Assembly: GCF_000317065.1 (NCBI RefSeq)
Contig: NC_019701.1
Span: 4,493,047 to 4,557,046, forward strand
Reading direction: 5' to 3'
DNA length: 64,000 nucleotides
Source: Pseudanabaena sp. PCC 7367
GTDB taxonomy: Bacteria; Cyanobacteriota; Cyanobacteriia; Pseudanabaenales; Pseudanabaenaceae
How positions within the stretch are numbered: position 1 is the first letter of the stretch; each line of letters starts with the position of its first letter. Positions 37,304-45,124 of the stretch are shown one piece after another. A model generated the notes under the pieces. The model saw only the letters and a program-made list of their open reading frames with translations, ran no database searches and had not been told where the DNA came from. A program made the translations under genes and the position numbers.

Positions 37304-38797
37304 ATGAAAGTTCTATTCTATAGCCCCTTAGCCGGTTCAACTCCCCATTTTGAAACTGAGCTAGATCTAATTGAACAACATTTACAAAAAGGTGATGACG
37401 TAATTCTGCTCACCTGTGATGGGAGCTTACCTACTTGCACTCTCAACCCTGACCATCGCCTGAGTGGCTGTTTACATTGCAAGTCACGTGGTCAGGCTGG
37501 CATTGACTGGGTGGGACGCGATCGCTTCACTACCGCCAATATATATAACCTTACGCCAGCGCAAGAACAACAGTTAGAATCCCTCAACGAAATCTCAATC
37601 AAATCCCTCAGCCAACTTAAAGCAATTGAACTAGAGGGTTCTGATATCGGTATGGCTGCACTTAGCTCAGTTATTTCCCTATTAAGGGAGCCATATCCAG
37701 ATGTTGACAAATACCAGGGCATCATTAAGCAAAATCTGCTCACCGCGGCGATCGTTCACTTTGCCATGATTAATCACCTTACTACTATTAATCCCGATGT
37801 AGTAGTGATTTACAACGGTAGATTTTCCCCCTTGCGTCCTGCTCTCCGTGCCGCCCAGAAGTTAGAAATCAACGACATAATTGTGCATGAAGCAGCGGGT
37901 GTCTTAGATAAATATTTTACCATTCATAATAATTATTTATATGATCTATCCCTGCGTAAGCAAATGGTTGAGGAAACCTATGCTAACTCACCACTGAGCA
38001 AGGAGCAAAAAACTAAGATCGCTAAACAATGGTTTGAAGGCAATCGCAATAAGCAGGATGTATACAACTTCACTGCTACTCAGCAGTTGGGTCTACTGCC
38101 AGAAAGTCTGACCCAGGCGATCGCCACCACTCATGAGCAAAAGGTTAACATTGCTATTTTTAATTCTTCCGAAGATGAATTTGAGGCGATCGCCGAATGG
38201 CAAAATCCCTTCTATGTTAATCAAGCTGAAGCCCTAGACAAGCTCTTGACTACATTTGCCGACTGTCAATCAGCTCAGTTTTATTTGCGGGTTCATCCCA
38301 ATTTGAAGGGTGTTGACAATTCGCAAACTCAGCATATTAATTCGATCGCCCCTAAATTCAAAAATCTAGAAGTAATTCCGGCAGAATCATCAATTAGTAC
38401 CTACGCCTTGATCGATAATTGTGATTTAGTAATTTCGTTTGGTTCTTCGGTGGGAATTGAGGCAGTTTATGCCCAAAAGCCTTCAATCTTGATGGGTAGG
38501 ACTATTTATGAAGATCTGGCTTCTGTGATTAGGCCCAAAAGTCATGGCCAATTCATTGATATCTTAAGGCGCTATATTGAAACACAAGAACTACCAGACG
38601 TGCCACACAATCCAGAAGATTGGATCAAGTATGGCTTTGTTTTCAGGTCTTATGGCGATACATTTAAATATGTTAAACGTCGTACTCTATTTGATGTGAT
38701 TATGCAAAAGGATGGCCAACAACAGGCAATTAAGGCAAGTTGGCCGATTAGAGCTTTAACTAAGCTCAGTTTTTGGCTTAAACCACTCCCTTATTAG
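37304..38797 (+). CDS. Capsule-polysaccharide-type glycosyltransferase
   Basis: A 497-residue protein with a GT-B-like C-terminus: FYLRVHPNLKG, then DNCDLVISFGSSVGIEAVYAQKPSILMG near residue 390. This is the nucleotide-sugar pattern of capsule (KpsC/S-like) transferases and related synthases. The N-terminus has a four-Cys group, CDGSLPTC and GCLHCKSRG, within residues 44-66. I believe that pattern recurs in related bacterial surface-glycan proteins; it might bind a metal. It follows the sulfotransferase by 73 bases and precedes a methyltransferase by 75 bases, so an operon is likely. Confidence 0.72.
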   Translation: MKVLFYSPLAGSTPHFETELDLIEQHLQKGDDVILLTCDGSLPTCTLNPDHRLSGCLHCKSRGQAGIDWVGRDRFTTANIYNLTPAQEQQLESLNEISIKSLSQLKAIELEGSDIGMAALSSVISLLREPYPDVDKYQGIIKQNLLTAAIVHFAMINHLTTINPDVVVIYNGRFSPLRPALRAAQKLEINDIIVHEAAGVLDKYFTIHNNYLYDLSLRKQMVEETYANSPLSKEQKTKIAKQWFEGNRNKQDVYNFTATQQLGLLPESLTQAIATTHEQKVNIAIFNSSEDEFEAIAEWQNPFYVNQAEALDKLLTTFADCQSAQFYLRVHPNLKGVDNSQTQHINSIAPKFKNLEVIPAESSISTYALIDNCDLVISFGSSVGIEAVYAQKPSILMGRTIYEDLASVIRPKSHGQFIDILRRYIETQELPDVPHNPEDWIKYGFVFRSYGDTFKYVKRRTLFDVIMQKDGQQQAIKASWPIRALTKLSFWLKPLPY

Positions 38798-38872
38798 CAA
38801 GCACTAGCTCACCATGCTGCTTTAAATTATTCTTTCTAATTAATCGCTGCCCGTTATTACTGTCCCAGCTCT

Positions 38873-39931
38873 ATGCAACCTTCTTCTTCTTCAAGTCAAA
38901 TGCTAAATATGGGTTGTGGCAGCATCTACCACCCAGATTGGGTGAATATTGATATGGTTGCTGCCGATCGCCGCCACGTCCAAGCCCACGATCTGCGCCA
39001 GGGATTGCCCTATGCCGATCATTCCTTTGTGGCTTGTTATAGCTCGCATTTTTTGGAACATCTCGATCGCGGTCAAGCATTTAATTCACTACGGGAATGC
39101 TGGCGGGTTTTGCAGTCGGGTGGAATTCTGCGGGTTGTGGTGCCGGATTTAGAAACGATCGCCAGGCATTACTTGGAATTACTGGATCAATTAGATCGAG
39201 CCTATTGGGCTAATAAGATTGAGCGATCTGGTGATGAGCAGACCTTCAAAACTGAACTTGCCAATGGTATATCTGCAGATGCCAATCATATTACCAGTGA
39301 AAATCAAGGTACAGAGCCGCATAACACCACTAGCTCAGCAAAATCCAAACTGGCTCAGATGCCCCGCTTAGATCCAGAAATATCGGAAACGACAGATGAT
39401 TTAGATTCCCAACCTGAATTATGGGCAAACTATGATTGGATCATGCTGGAGCTATTAGAACAATCGGTGCGATCGCAAACGGGCGGTGAGATGGGTGCAT
39501 ATTTAGCCAACTTGCAGCCGGAGCAAAGTGAGTTTGTGCGGAGTCGAATTGGTGCTGAGCTCGATCGCTATCAAGCTGCATTGCAGTCGCCTGTTCCGTC
39601 CCGCTGGCACAAGTTACGCACCAGTTCAATCCGATCGCTGTGGCAAAAAGTGCGCGTGGCGATCGCAAGGCAACTAGTCTGGCTGGTGGCGGGGAAAGAG
39701 GCCAGCAATGCGTTTGAAATAGGTCTATTTAGAACTGCGGGCGAAATTCATCAATGGATGTACGATCGCTGCTCGCTGGCACGGCTATTAGAGCAGGTTG
39801 GCTTTAGCCAGATTAGCTTTCTCAGCGCCACTACCAGCCAGATCCCTGATTTCGATCGCTACGAATTAGACTACAAAGATGGCCAAGTCCTGCGACCCAA
39901 TTCCATCTTTGTCGAAGCAATTAAGCCATAA
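38873..39931 (+). CDS. SAM-dependent methyltransferase with a central insertion
   Basis: A 352-residue protein. The methyltransferase half comes first: LNMGCGSIYHPDWVNIDM (motif I and II, residues 11-28), LPYADHSFVACYSSHFLEHL and CWRVLQSGGILRVVVPDLE. From about residue 110 to 240 there is an insertion with low-complexity acidic parts. The C-terminal AGEIHQWMYDRCSLARLLEQVGF returns to the fold seen in type-11 methyltransferases of polysaccharide clusters. A Ser run opens the protein. It likely methylates a sugar of the local glycan. Confidence 0.8.
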   Translation: MQPSSSSSQMLNMGCGSIYHPDWVNIDMVAADRRHVQAHDLRQGLPYADHSFVACYSSHFLEHLDRGQAFNSLRECWRVLQSGGILRVVVPDLETIARHYLELLDQLDRAYWANKIERSGDEQTFKTELANGISADANHITSENQGTEPHNTTSSAKSKLAQMPRLDPEISETTDDLDSQPELWANYDWIMLELLEQSVRSQTGGEMGAYLANLQPEQSEFVRSRIGAELDRYQAALQSPVPSRWHKLRTSSIRSLWQKVRVAIARQLVWLVAGKEASNAFEIGLFRTAGEIHQWMYDRCSLARLLEQVGFSQISFLSATTSQIPDFDRYELDYKDGQVLRPNSIFVEAIKP

Positions 39932-39958
39932 TTTTTAGGCGTTTTTATTCGTTAGCGT

Positions 39959-41236
39959 ATGAACCCAATTAAACCGCTACTTCTTAGTGCGAGCGATCTT
40001 GGTGGTGGCGCAGCGATCGCCGCCTATCGCTTACATCAGGGTTTAACCCAGCTTGGCATCGAATCGCAAATGCTGGTGCAAGAAAAGCTGAGCGATGATC
40101 ACAGGGTGGTTACTAGCCAAACTAAGCTGGGTAAGGGATGGGCTAAAATTGCCCCCAGTATCGATCGCCTGTTGTTGCAACGCTATCCGCACCGCGATCG
40201 CACCACCTATTCACTGCAATGGCTTCCCAATAATCTGGTTGAGCGGGTGATTAATCTCAAACCAAATATTCTCAACTTGCATTGGGTGTGTGAAAGCTTT
40301 TTGCGGATCGAAGATCTGGCAAGACTGCAACAGGTGCTTCAAGTGCCGATCGTTTGGACTTTACATGATATGTGGCCATTTACTGGCGGCTGCCACTATA
40401 GTTTTGATTGCGATCGCTATCAACAAAAATGTGGCACTTGCCCACAGTTACATAGTAATAAGGAAAATGATTTATCGCACTGGATCTGGCAGCGCAAAAT
40501 TAGAACCTGGCCAAACCTCAATATGGCGATCGTTGCGCCTAGTAAGTGGCTCGCCGAGCAGGCAAGGCAAAGTATGTTCATGCATTTGCCCATTCATCAT
40601 ATTCCCTATGGCATCGATACCAATGCTTACCGCCCGATCGACCAATCCCAATGCCGCAGTGTTTTGGGGGTTCCTGAGCATAAAAAAATATTGTTATTTG
40701 GTGCTCATTCACTCAGCGAACCTCGTAAAGGTGGCGACTTATTAATTGCCGCTCTGCAAGCCATACCCGCTTCACTAAAGCAGGATTTATGTCTATTAAC
40801 CCTGGGGGATGGGGGAGCGGAAATTGCCCAGGCCGTGGGGATCGCTAATTTGAGTTTGGGATATGCCAGTGGCGATCGCCTTAAGGCGGTGGTATATAAC
40901 GCGGCTGACTTGGTTTTAGTACCCACCAGGGCTGATAACTTGCCGTTGGTACTTCAAGAAAGTTTAGCTTGCGGTACACCAATGGTATCGTTTCGGGTTG
41001 GTGGTGTAAGCGATCTAGTCAGGCCAGGGATTACCGGGGCATTAGCAGCGCCAAACAATGCCCTGGATTTCCGCGATCGGATTATGGAGCTACTTGATAA
41101 TCCAGATCAATTAGCTCAAATGGCAACGAATTGTCGGCAAATTGCCCTGAAAGAATATCCATTACACCAGCAGACACAGCAGTATATAAACTTGTTTAGG
41201 TCGCTACAGGTTAATAATCGCTCAGAAAAAATATGA
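39959..41236 (+). CDS. Glycosyltransferase family 4
   Basis: A 425-residue GT-B retaining transferase. The N-terminal domain opens LLLSASDLGGGAAIAAYRLHQGL. The acceptor region has WTLHDMWPFTGGCHYSFDCDRY with a Cys group (CGTCPQLH), as in WcaC-like enzymes. The donor domain has LFGAHSLSEPRKGGDLL and the EX7E-type region VLQESLACGTPMVSFRVGGVSDLV near residue 330. It is the last gene of the surface-glycan cluster, 27 bases after the methyltransferase. Confidence 0.9.
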   Translation: MNPIKPLLLSASDLGGGAAIAAYRLHQGLTQLGIESQMLVQEKLSDDHRVVTSQTKLGKGWAKIAPSIDRLLLQRYPHRDRTTYSLQWLPNNLVERVINLKPNILNLHWVCESFLRIEDLARLQQVLQVPIVWTLHDMWPFTGGCHYSFDCDRYQQKCGTCPQLHSNKENDLSHWIWQRKIRTWPNLNMAIVAPSKWLAEQARQSMFMHLPIHHIPYGIDTNAYRPIDQSQCRSVLGVPEHKKILLFGAHSLSEPRKGGDLLIAALQAIPASLKQDLCLLTLGDGGAEIAQAVGIANLSLGYASGDRLKAVVYNAADLVLVPTRADNLPLVLQESLACGTPMVSFRVGGVSDLVRPGITGALAAPNNALDFRDRIMELLDNPDQLAQMATNCRQIALKEYPLHQQTQQYINLFRSLQVNNRSEKI

Positions 41237-41397
41237 TAGGTTCTAAATCACTGGATCAGATTCTTTGGGATTGGGATTGCATAATCCAGAACTGACCCAG
41301 AACTGACAATGATCTCAACAAAAATCAGTTGAATATAGGCAGATCTAGTTTTAAGGAAGGCGATGTCTGAATCTTCAATTAAGATTCTAAATTGTGG

Positions 41398-42177
41398 TCA
41401 AACTAAATTATCGAAGACAGGAATCGCAAACTGGTTAGCCACCTGAGCCACGCTAGCATTCTGCACGATCGCCATATCGCCAAACAGCGTTGTGCCCACA
41501 ATCACATCTGCCCCTTGCTGAGTCAGGTCAATATAACTCGGTAGGGCAATCTGTTCAAAATCAGCGATCAAACCATCGATCGCCAGAATATCCTGACCCA
41601 ACACAATAAAATCCTGAGCCGCATTAAAGTCTGTAATAATATCAACCCCGTCTGAGGGTCTGAGGAAGAAGCGATCGCTGCCCTCTCCACCGGTCAGCAC
41701 ATCATTACCGCTATCGCCAGCGATAAAGTCTGCACCTTCATTACCAATAATTGTGTCATGATCAGCACCACCGAGCAGTAGATCTGCTCCCCGACCGCCA
41801 ATGATCAAATCGCTGCCCAGATTGCCCTTCAGGGTAGCAGAGGCAAAATCAAATATTTCTATGGGGGCGGTGCTGGCTGTAAACGGGGTATTAAAATAAC
41901 CAGCAAACAATACATCATCACCCTGGCCACCAAGCAAAGTATCGGCTTCACCCCAGCCCACGATCGTATCATTGCCGCTATTCCCATTGATCAATTCAGC
42001 GGCTTCTGCCCTGCCTTGAATCGCGTCATCACCACCCAAGCCAAAAACAACTAAACCACTGGTAACACTGACATTACCAGGGTCATCAAACAAGCGATCG
42101 CTCTCCGTAAAGGCAACTTGTTCCACCAGGATGACATTATCTGCCCCCTCACTCAGATACACAAACTCCGCTTCCAT
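41398..42177 (-). CDS. RTX hemolysin-type calcium-binding protein
   Basis: A 259-residue protein made largely of RTX nonapeptides: NGNSGNDTIVGWGEADTLLG, GNLGSDLIIGGRGADLLLGG, GNEGADFIAGDSGNDVLTGG. These form a calcium-filled parallel beta roll. After it come RFFLRPSDGVDIITDFNAAQDFI, the usual post-repeat strand, and a hydrophobic end. There is no N-terminal signal peptide, so type I secretion is likely. It shares this layout with the larger RTX protein at 14-16 kb. No secretion genes lie nearby. Confidence 0.88.
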   Translation of the reverse strand: MEAEFVYLSEGADNVILVEQVAFTESDRLFDDPGNVSVTSGLVVFGLGGDDAIQGRAEAAELINGNSGNDTIVGWGEADTLLGGQGDDVLFAGYFNTPFTASTAPIEIFDFASATLKGNLGSDLIIGGRGADLLLGGADHDTIIGNEGADFIAGDSGNDVLTGGEGSDRFFLRPSDGVDIITDFNAAQDFIVLGQDILAIDGLIADFEQIALPSYIDLTQQGADVIVGTTLFGDMAIVQNASVAQVANQFAIPVFDNLV

Positions 42178-42776
42178 AATTCCTTAAATCTACCCCCAAC
42201 TAATTCCACCGCCCTTAAACCACCTAAAAGCAGGGAACAGCAAAACTTTGTACTCCAATGCCCAATTAATTGTTCAATTGTTGAAATGATTTAACCGCTG
42301 ATCGCAGGCTTCTTGACTGTTAAATACCAAGCTGGAATCGATCGCAATTCCTTTATTTAAAGCTTATTTGGAAGTTATTGAGTTCCAGTCAGCTTAATGA
42401 ACTTTGATTAAAGGTAAAGCCAATGGTTATGCTAATAAGCGATCAATTAAATCTCAGCTTGAAAGCTAAATATTGAAAGCTAAATTAAGGTATTCAAGCC
42501 TGGCTATTTATCTTAGATTTGCAATTGAGCGATCACTACTCTGCTTTATGGTTTGAATCGCTTAACTAGATATTCAAATCTATAAATCTATAAGTTGATA
42601 CTAAAAAGGTAGCCTCGATCGCTACCATGATTCAATCACTATTTACGCAGGCTTACTTAGAGCAAATGGCGGTGGCTACTGCATTTTTCGGTATCAGATG
42701 GGGGTGGATTAGGGCAGTTTGGGTTAAGGGATGGGTAGGTTTGTGATGGTTAGTGCTTTTTCAAGCGTGGTATTTA
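42178..42776. other. Intergenic
   Basis: About 600 bases, AT-rich. One near-perfect tandem repeat with 14-base period (ttgaaagctaaat, 42459-42486) and nothing coding. Confidence 0.45.
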
Positions 42777-43163
42777 TTATTCCACTAAGCGCAAACTTCT
42801 AGCCGATCGCCTCTTTTTCGGGGTTAGGACTGGTTCGATCGTAGGTTTATATGGTTGCGCCTGCTCAAGAACAACCCCTACCTCTGGCTGAGTTGAGGCT
42901 GTTTCAGGCTGGGTTTGTTCACCGCGATCGATACTTTGTTTGGATCCGGCCTGCTCCAACTCCTTGGAATTTGGGTCATCGGCATGTAATCTGTCCATTG
43001 GGTCAAACACAATTGAATGGTCAAGTGTTGGCATGATCCGCCCCAGGAACAGCAAGTGTGAGCTGGCATCGTTGTAGCGCCGGAACCTACCCACAGAGAT
43101 TTTTTGACCTCCTGCCAGGCTACGCACAATACTCCAGGGATGCAGTTGTTTTTTGTAAGTCAT
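42777..43163 (-). CDS. Small cyanobacterial protein with QLHPW...RFRR core
   Basis: A protein of unknown function, 128 residues from the ATG at 43163 (the frame extends five codons to a TTG). Its first 55 residues, MTYKKQLHPWSIVRSLAGG then SVGRFRRYNDASSHLLFLGR and STIVFD-like end (DHSIVFD), align without gaps worth noting to the small protein at 62.3 kb. The remaining 70 residues are a Gln/Pro/Glu-rich, probably disordered tail ending with a basic KKRRSARSLR. The alternation of basic and hydrophobic residues suggests a small alpha/beta domain that may bind nucleic acid or a partner protein; that is inference. Confidence 0.65.
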   Translation of the reverse strand: MTYKKQLHPWSIVRSLAGGQKISVGRFRRYNDASSHLLFLGRIMPTLDHSIVFDPMDRLHADDPNSKELEQAGSKQSIDRGEQTQPETASTQPEVGVVLEQAQPYKPTIEPVLTPKKRRSARSLRLVE

Positions 43164-43739
43164 GGTTACTAGAGGCAATCCTCAGTTATTAGTTTTTCAA
43201 TCAGCAAGCAATTAATTGGCTGCCACCCTATAGTTAGCCACTATGAAACCTGAACTGACACAAATGGGATTTTGCGATCAGTTCCGATCGGCACACATAT
43301 GTGTAAACATATCCATGCACATTTTTACTTTTGATATTTCTGGTATTTTTGCTCCCTAAGCTGTCTTATTGACAGAGCCTCAATCAAGTGAGCTTCAACA
43401 AGTTAAGGCCAATGAGCAAACCGATCAGCAGCAAGCATAGTCACGGGGAATGACTAAACAGCATTAATTTAGTTGCTCTTTTTTTAATGGGCGAGGGCAA
43501 TGCGATCGTAGGGAACAAAATAACTTGGTTTATTTGTTATTTCATAAAATCATTAATGAAATCATAAATACTCGTTTAAAACATGTCAAGCATTAACTGA
43601 CAAAATCAGCTATTTTTGTACCTGCATTTTCATTCCTGGGTATTTTTATGCTTGGCTAGCCCTAACAAAACAGACAATGTAGCGGGTTATGCCTCCCCAT
43701 CAGAAATCTAATCAAATTCATGCCCCTGATCAGCCCAGG
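43164..43739. other. Intergenic between two minus-strand genes
   Basis: Contains the 12-bp palindrome acacatatgtgt at 43293-43304, about 130 bases upstream of the small QLHPW gene. It also contains a remnant-like reading TDNVAGY near 43669-43689. No other gene seen. Confidence 0.4.
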
Positions 43740-44033
43740 TCAGCCCAGATCATCCCAGCCACAGGCAATGCATTTCCACTTCAGGGGCGGCAATCGATAG
43801 CGGGAAAACTTATAACCGCATTCAGGGCATTCGCCAGTAAACAAGGGATGCCAGTAGATTTCGTCCAGGTTTTGAATATCTTCGTAGCTGGTAGGGTCTT
43901 CGGGCTGCCACAGCTCAGCCGACTCAAAATCCGCGCATGATTGCTCAACTGGTCCGGTGGGATGAATCGCACAGACCAAAAAACGGCTATGGGAAAAATA
44001 AATACAACGATCGCAATCGGGAATCTTAGGCAT
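43740..44033 (-). CDS. Small protein with N-terminal Cys pair and C-terminal zinc ribbon
   Basis: A 97-residue protein conserved, as I recall, in cyanobacteria but without assigned function. It starts MPKIPDCDRCIYFSHSRFLVC (CxxC plus Cys) from the ATG at 44033; the frame extends 12 codons further upstream. The middle is acidic (ESAELWQPEDPTSYEDIQNL). The C-terminus has CPECGYKFSRYRLPPLKWKC then ACGW, a clear zinc-ribbon pair. Two metal sites in one small protein suggest a role in binding nucleic acid or another protein. Confidence 0.75.
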   Translation of the reverse strand: MPKIPDCDRCIYFSHSRFLVCAIHPTGPVEQSCADFESAELWQPEDPTSYEDIQNLDEIYWHPLFTGECPECGYKFSRYRLPPLKWKCIACGWDDLG

Positions 44034-44215
44034 TGCTGAAACTAGGTCTAATCTTGTGGCGATCGCCAATGTAGAAATATCACCATGCTAATTTATTTCG
44101 GTTTATTTATTTCATTCTAGCTATCTTAGCCTGGGATCGCCTTCTAGATCGTTCAGTTCGATCAGTCAATCAAAGTCCAGCTTAATCAATGCGTTGAACT
44201 CAAATTAACCCAAGC

Positions 44216-45097
44216 CTAATCTGGAGTAGAATCCTCAATCTGTTCAGTATATTCAATGATCTCGGCTGATTCGTTGTCAATATCAGCTTGCTCGGTTTCA
44301 TCGGTCATATCATCCAATTCAGCTTCAGCGGCTTGATCAACAGCGATCGCCTCCTGGGCTTGTGGCTCTGTGGTAACTAATGGCACATTAACCGCGACGG
44401 GTAGATCATCTGGAGCGGCAGCTTGATCAACAGCGATCGCCTCGGCTTCTGGCTCTGCTTCATTCTTGGGCGCGGGCTTATGGGCATAAATAATCTGCAA
44501 ACTACCACCCGCATACAGGCGCTTATAGTCAACCACATAACCAGTTTGCCGCAGCATTTTCACCAGATCGGTTTCGATCAATTGCCAGGCCGTTTCCGTT
44601 TCAAACAACCACAGAAACATCACCAAAGGTAACCAGAATAGCCAGTTGGTAGGACGATGAAAGTCCACGATCGTAAAGACTCCATCTGGCTTCAGCACCC
44701 GATAAACCTGCTTGAGAATTTGCTGGAGTTGATCTGGTTGCATCTCATGGAGCGCCGTATTGGTAAGCACCAGATCAAAGGAGTCATCTTCCAGGGGCAT
44801 ATCCTCGGCAAATGCTTCCACATATTCTGCCTGGGGTACATTCTGCTTAGCCCTGGCCAGAGACATTGGCGATGCATCTAAACCCACCACATGGGGCGAT
44901 CTGGCCACCAGGATTTCCGTCGATTGGCCGCTGCCGCAACATAGATCCAAAACGTGGGAATCCTCTTCGATCGTGATATCCCGCAAAAACAAATGCCGAA
45001 ATCGTTTCTCACCGCCCACGCTCAGCGCTGCCAGCCCAGAGATTCCATCATAGAGCCACTGATAGCGATAGCTCAAATCTCTTAAAATTGTCGCCAT
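44216..45097 (-). CDS. SAM-dependent methyltransferase with acidic repeat tail
   Basis: A UbiE/MenG-like class I methyltransferase of 293 residues. It begins MATILRDLSYRYQWLYDGIS and carries motif I VLDLCCGSGQSTEIL, motif IV LVLTNTALHEM and LKPDGVFTIVDFHRPTNWLFWLP. The first 210 residues match a cyanobacterial family near the quinone methyltransferases. The last 80 are an acidic tail with two copies of EAIAVDQAA, which the core family lacks. The quinone substrate is likely but not shown. The tail has the look of a slippage-prone expansion. It lies 28 bases downstream of lysS on the same strand. Confidence 0.85.
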   Translation of the reverse strand: MATILRDLSYRYQWLYDGISGLAALSVGGEKRFRHLFLRDITIEEDSHVLDLCCGSGQSTEILVARSPHVVGLDASPMSLARAKQNVPQAEYVEAFAEDMPLEDDSFDLVLTNTALHEMQPDQLQQILKQVYRVLKPDGVFTIVDFHRPTNWLFWLPLVMFLWLFETETAWQLIETDLVKMLRQTGYVVDYKRLYAGGSLQIIYAHKPAPKNEAEPEAEAIAVDQAAAPDDLPVAVNVPLVTTEPQAQEAIAVDQAAEAELDDMTDETEQADIDNESAEIIEYTEQIEDSTPD

Positions 45098-45124
45098 AAT
45101 GATCACCTGTACCTGCTGATTGTG

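Noticed and set aside
38871..39080. Minus-strand Arg/Gln-rich frame opposite the methyltransferase
   Set aside because: Antisense shadow of the SAM-binding region.
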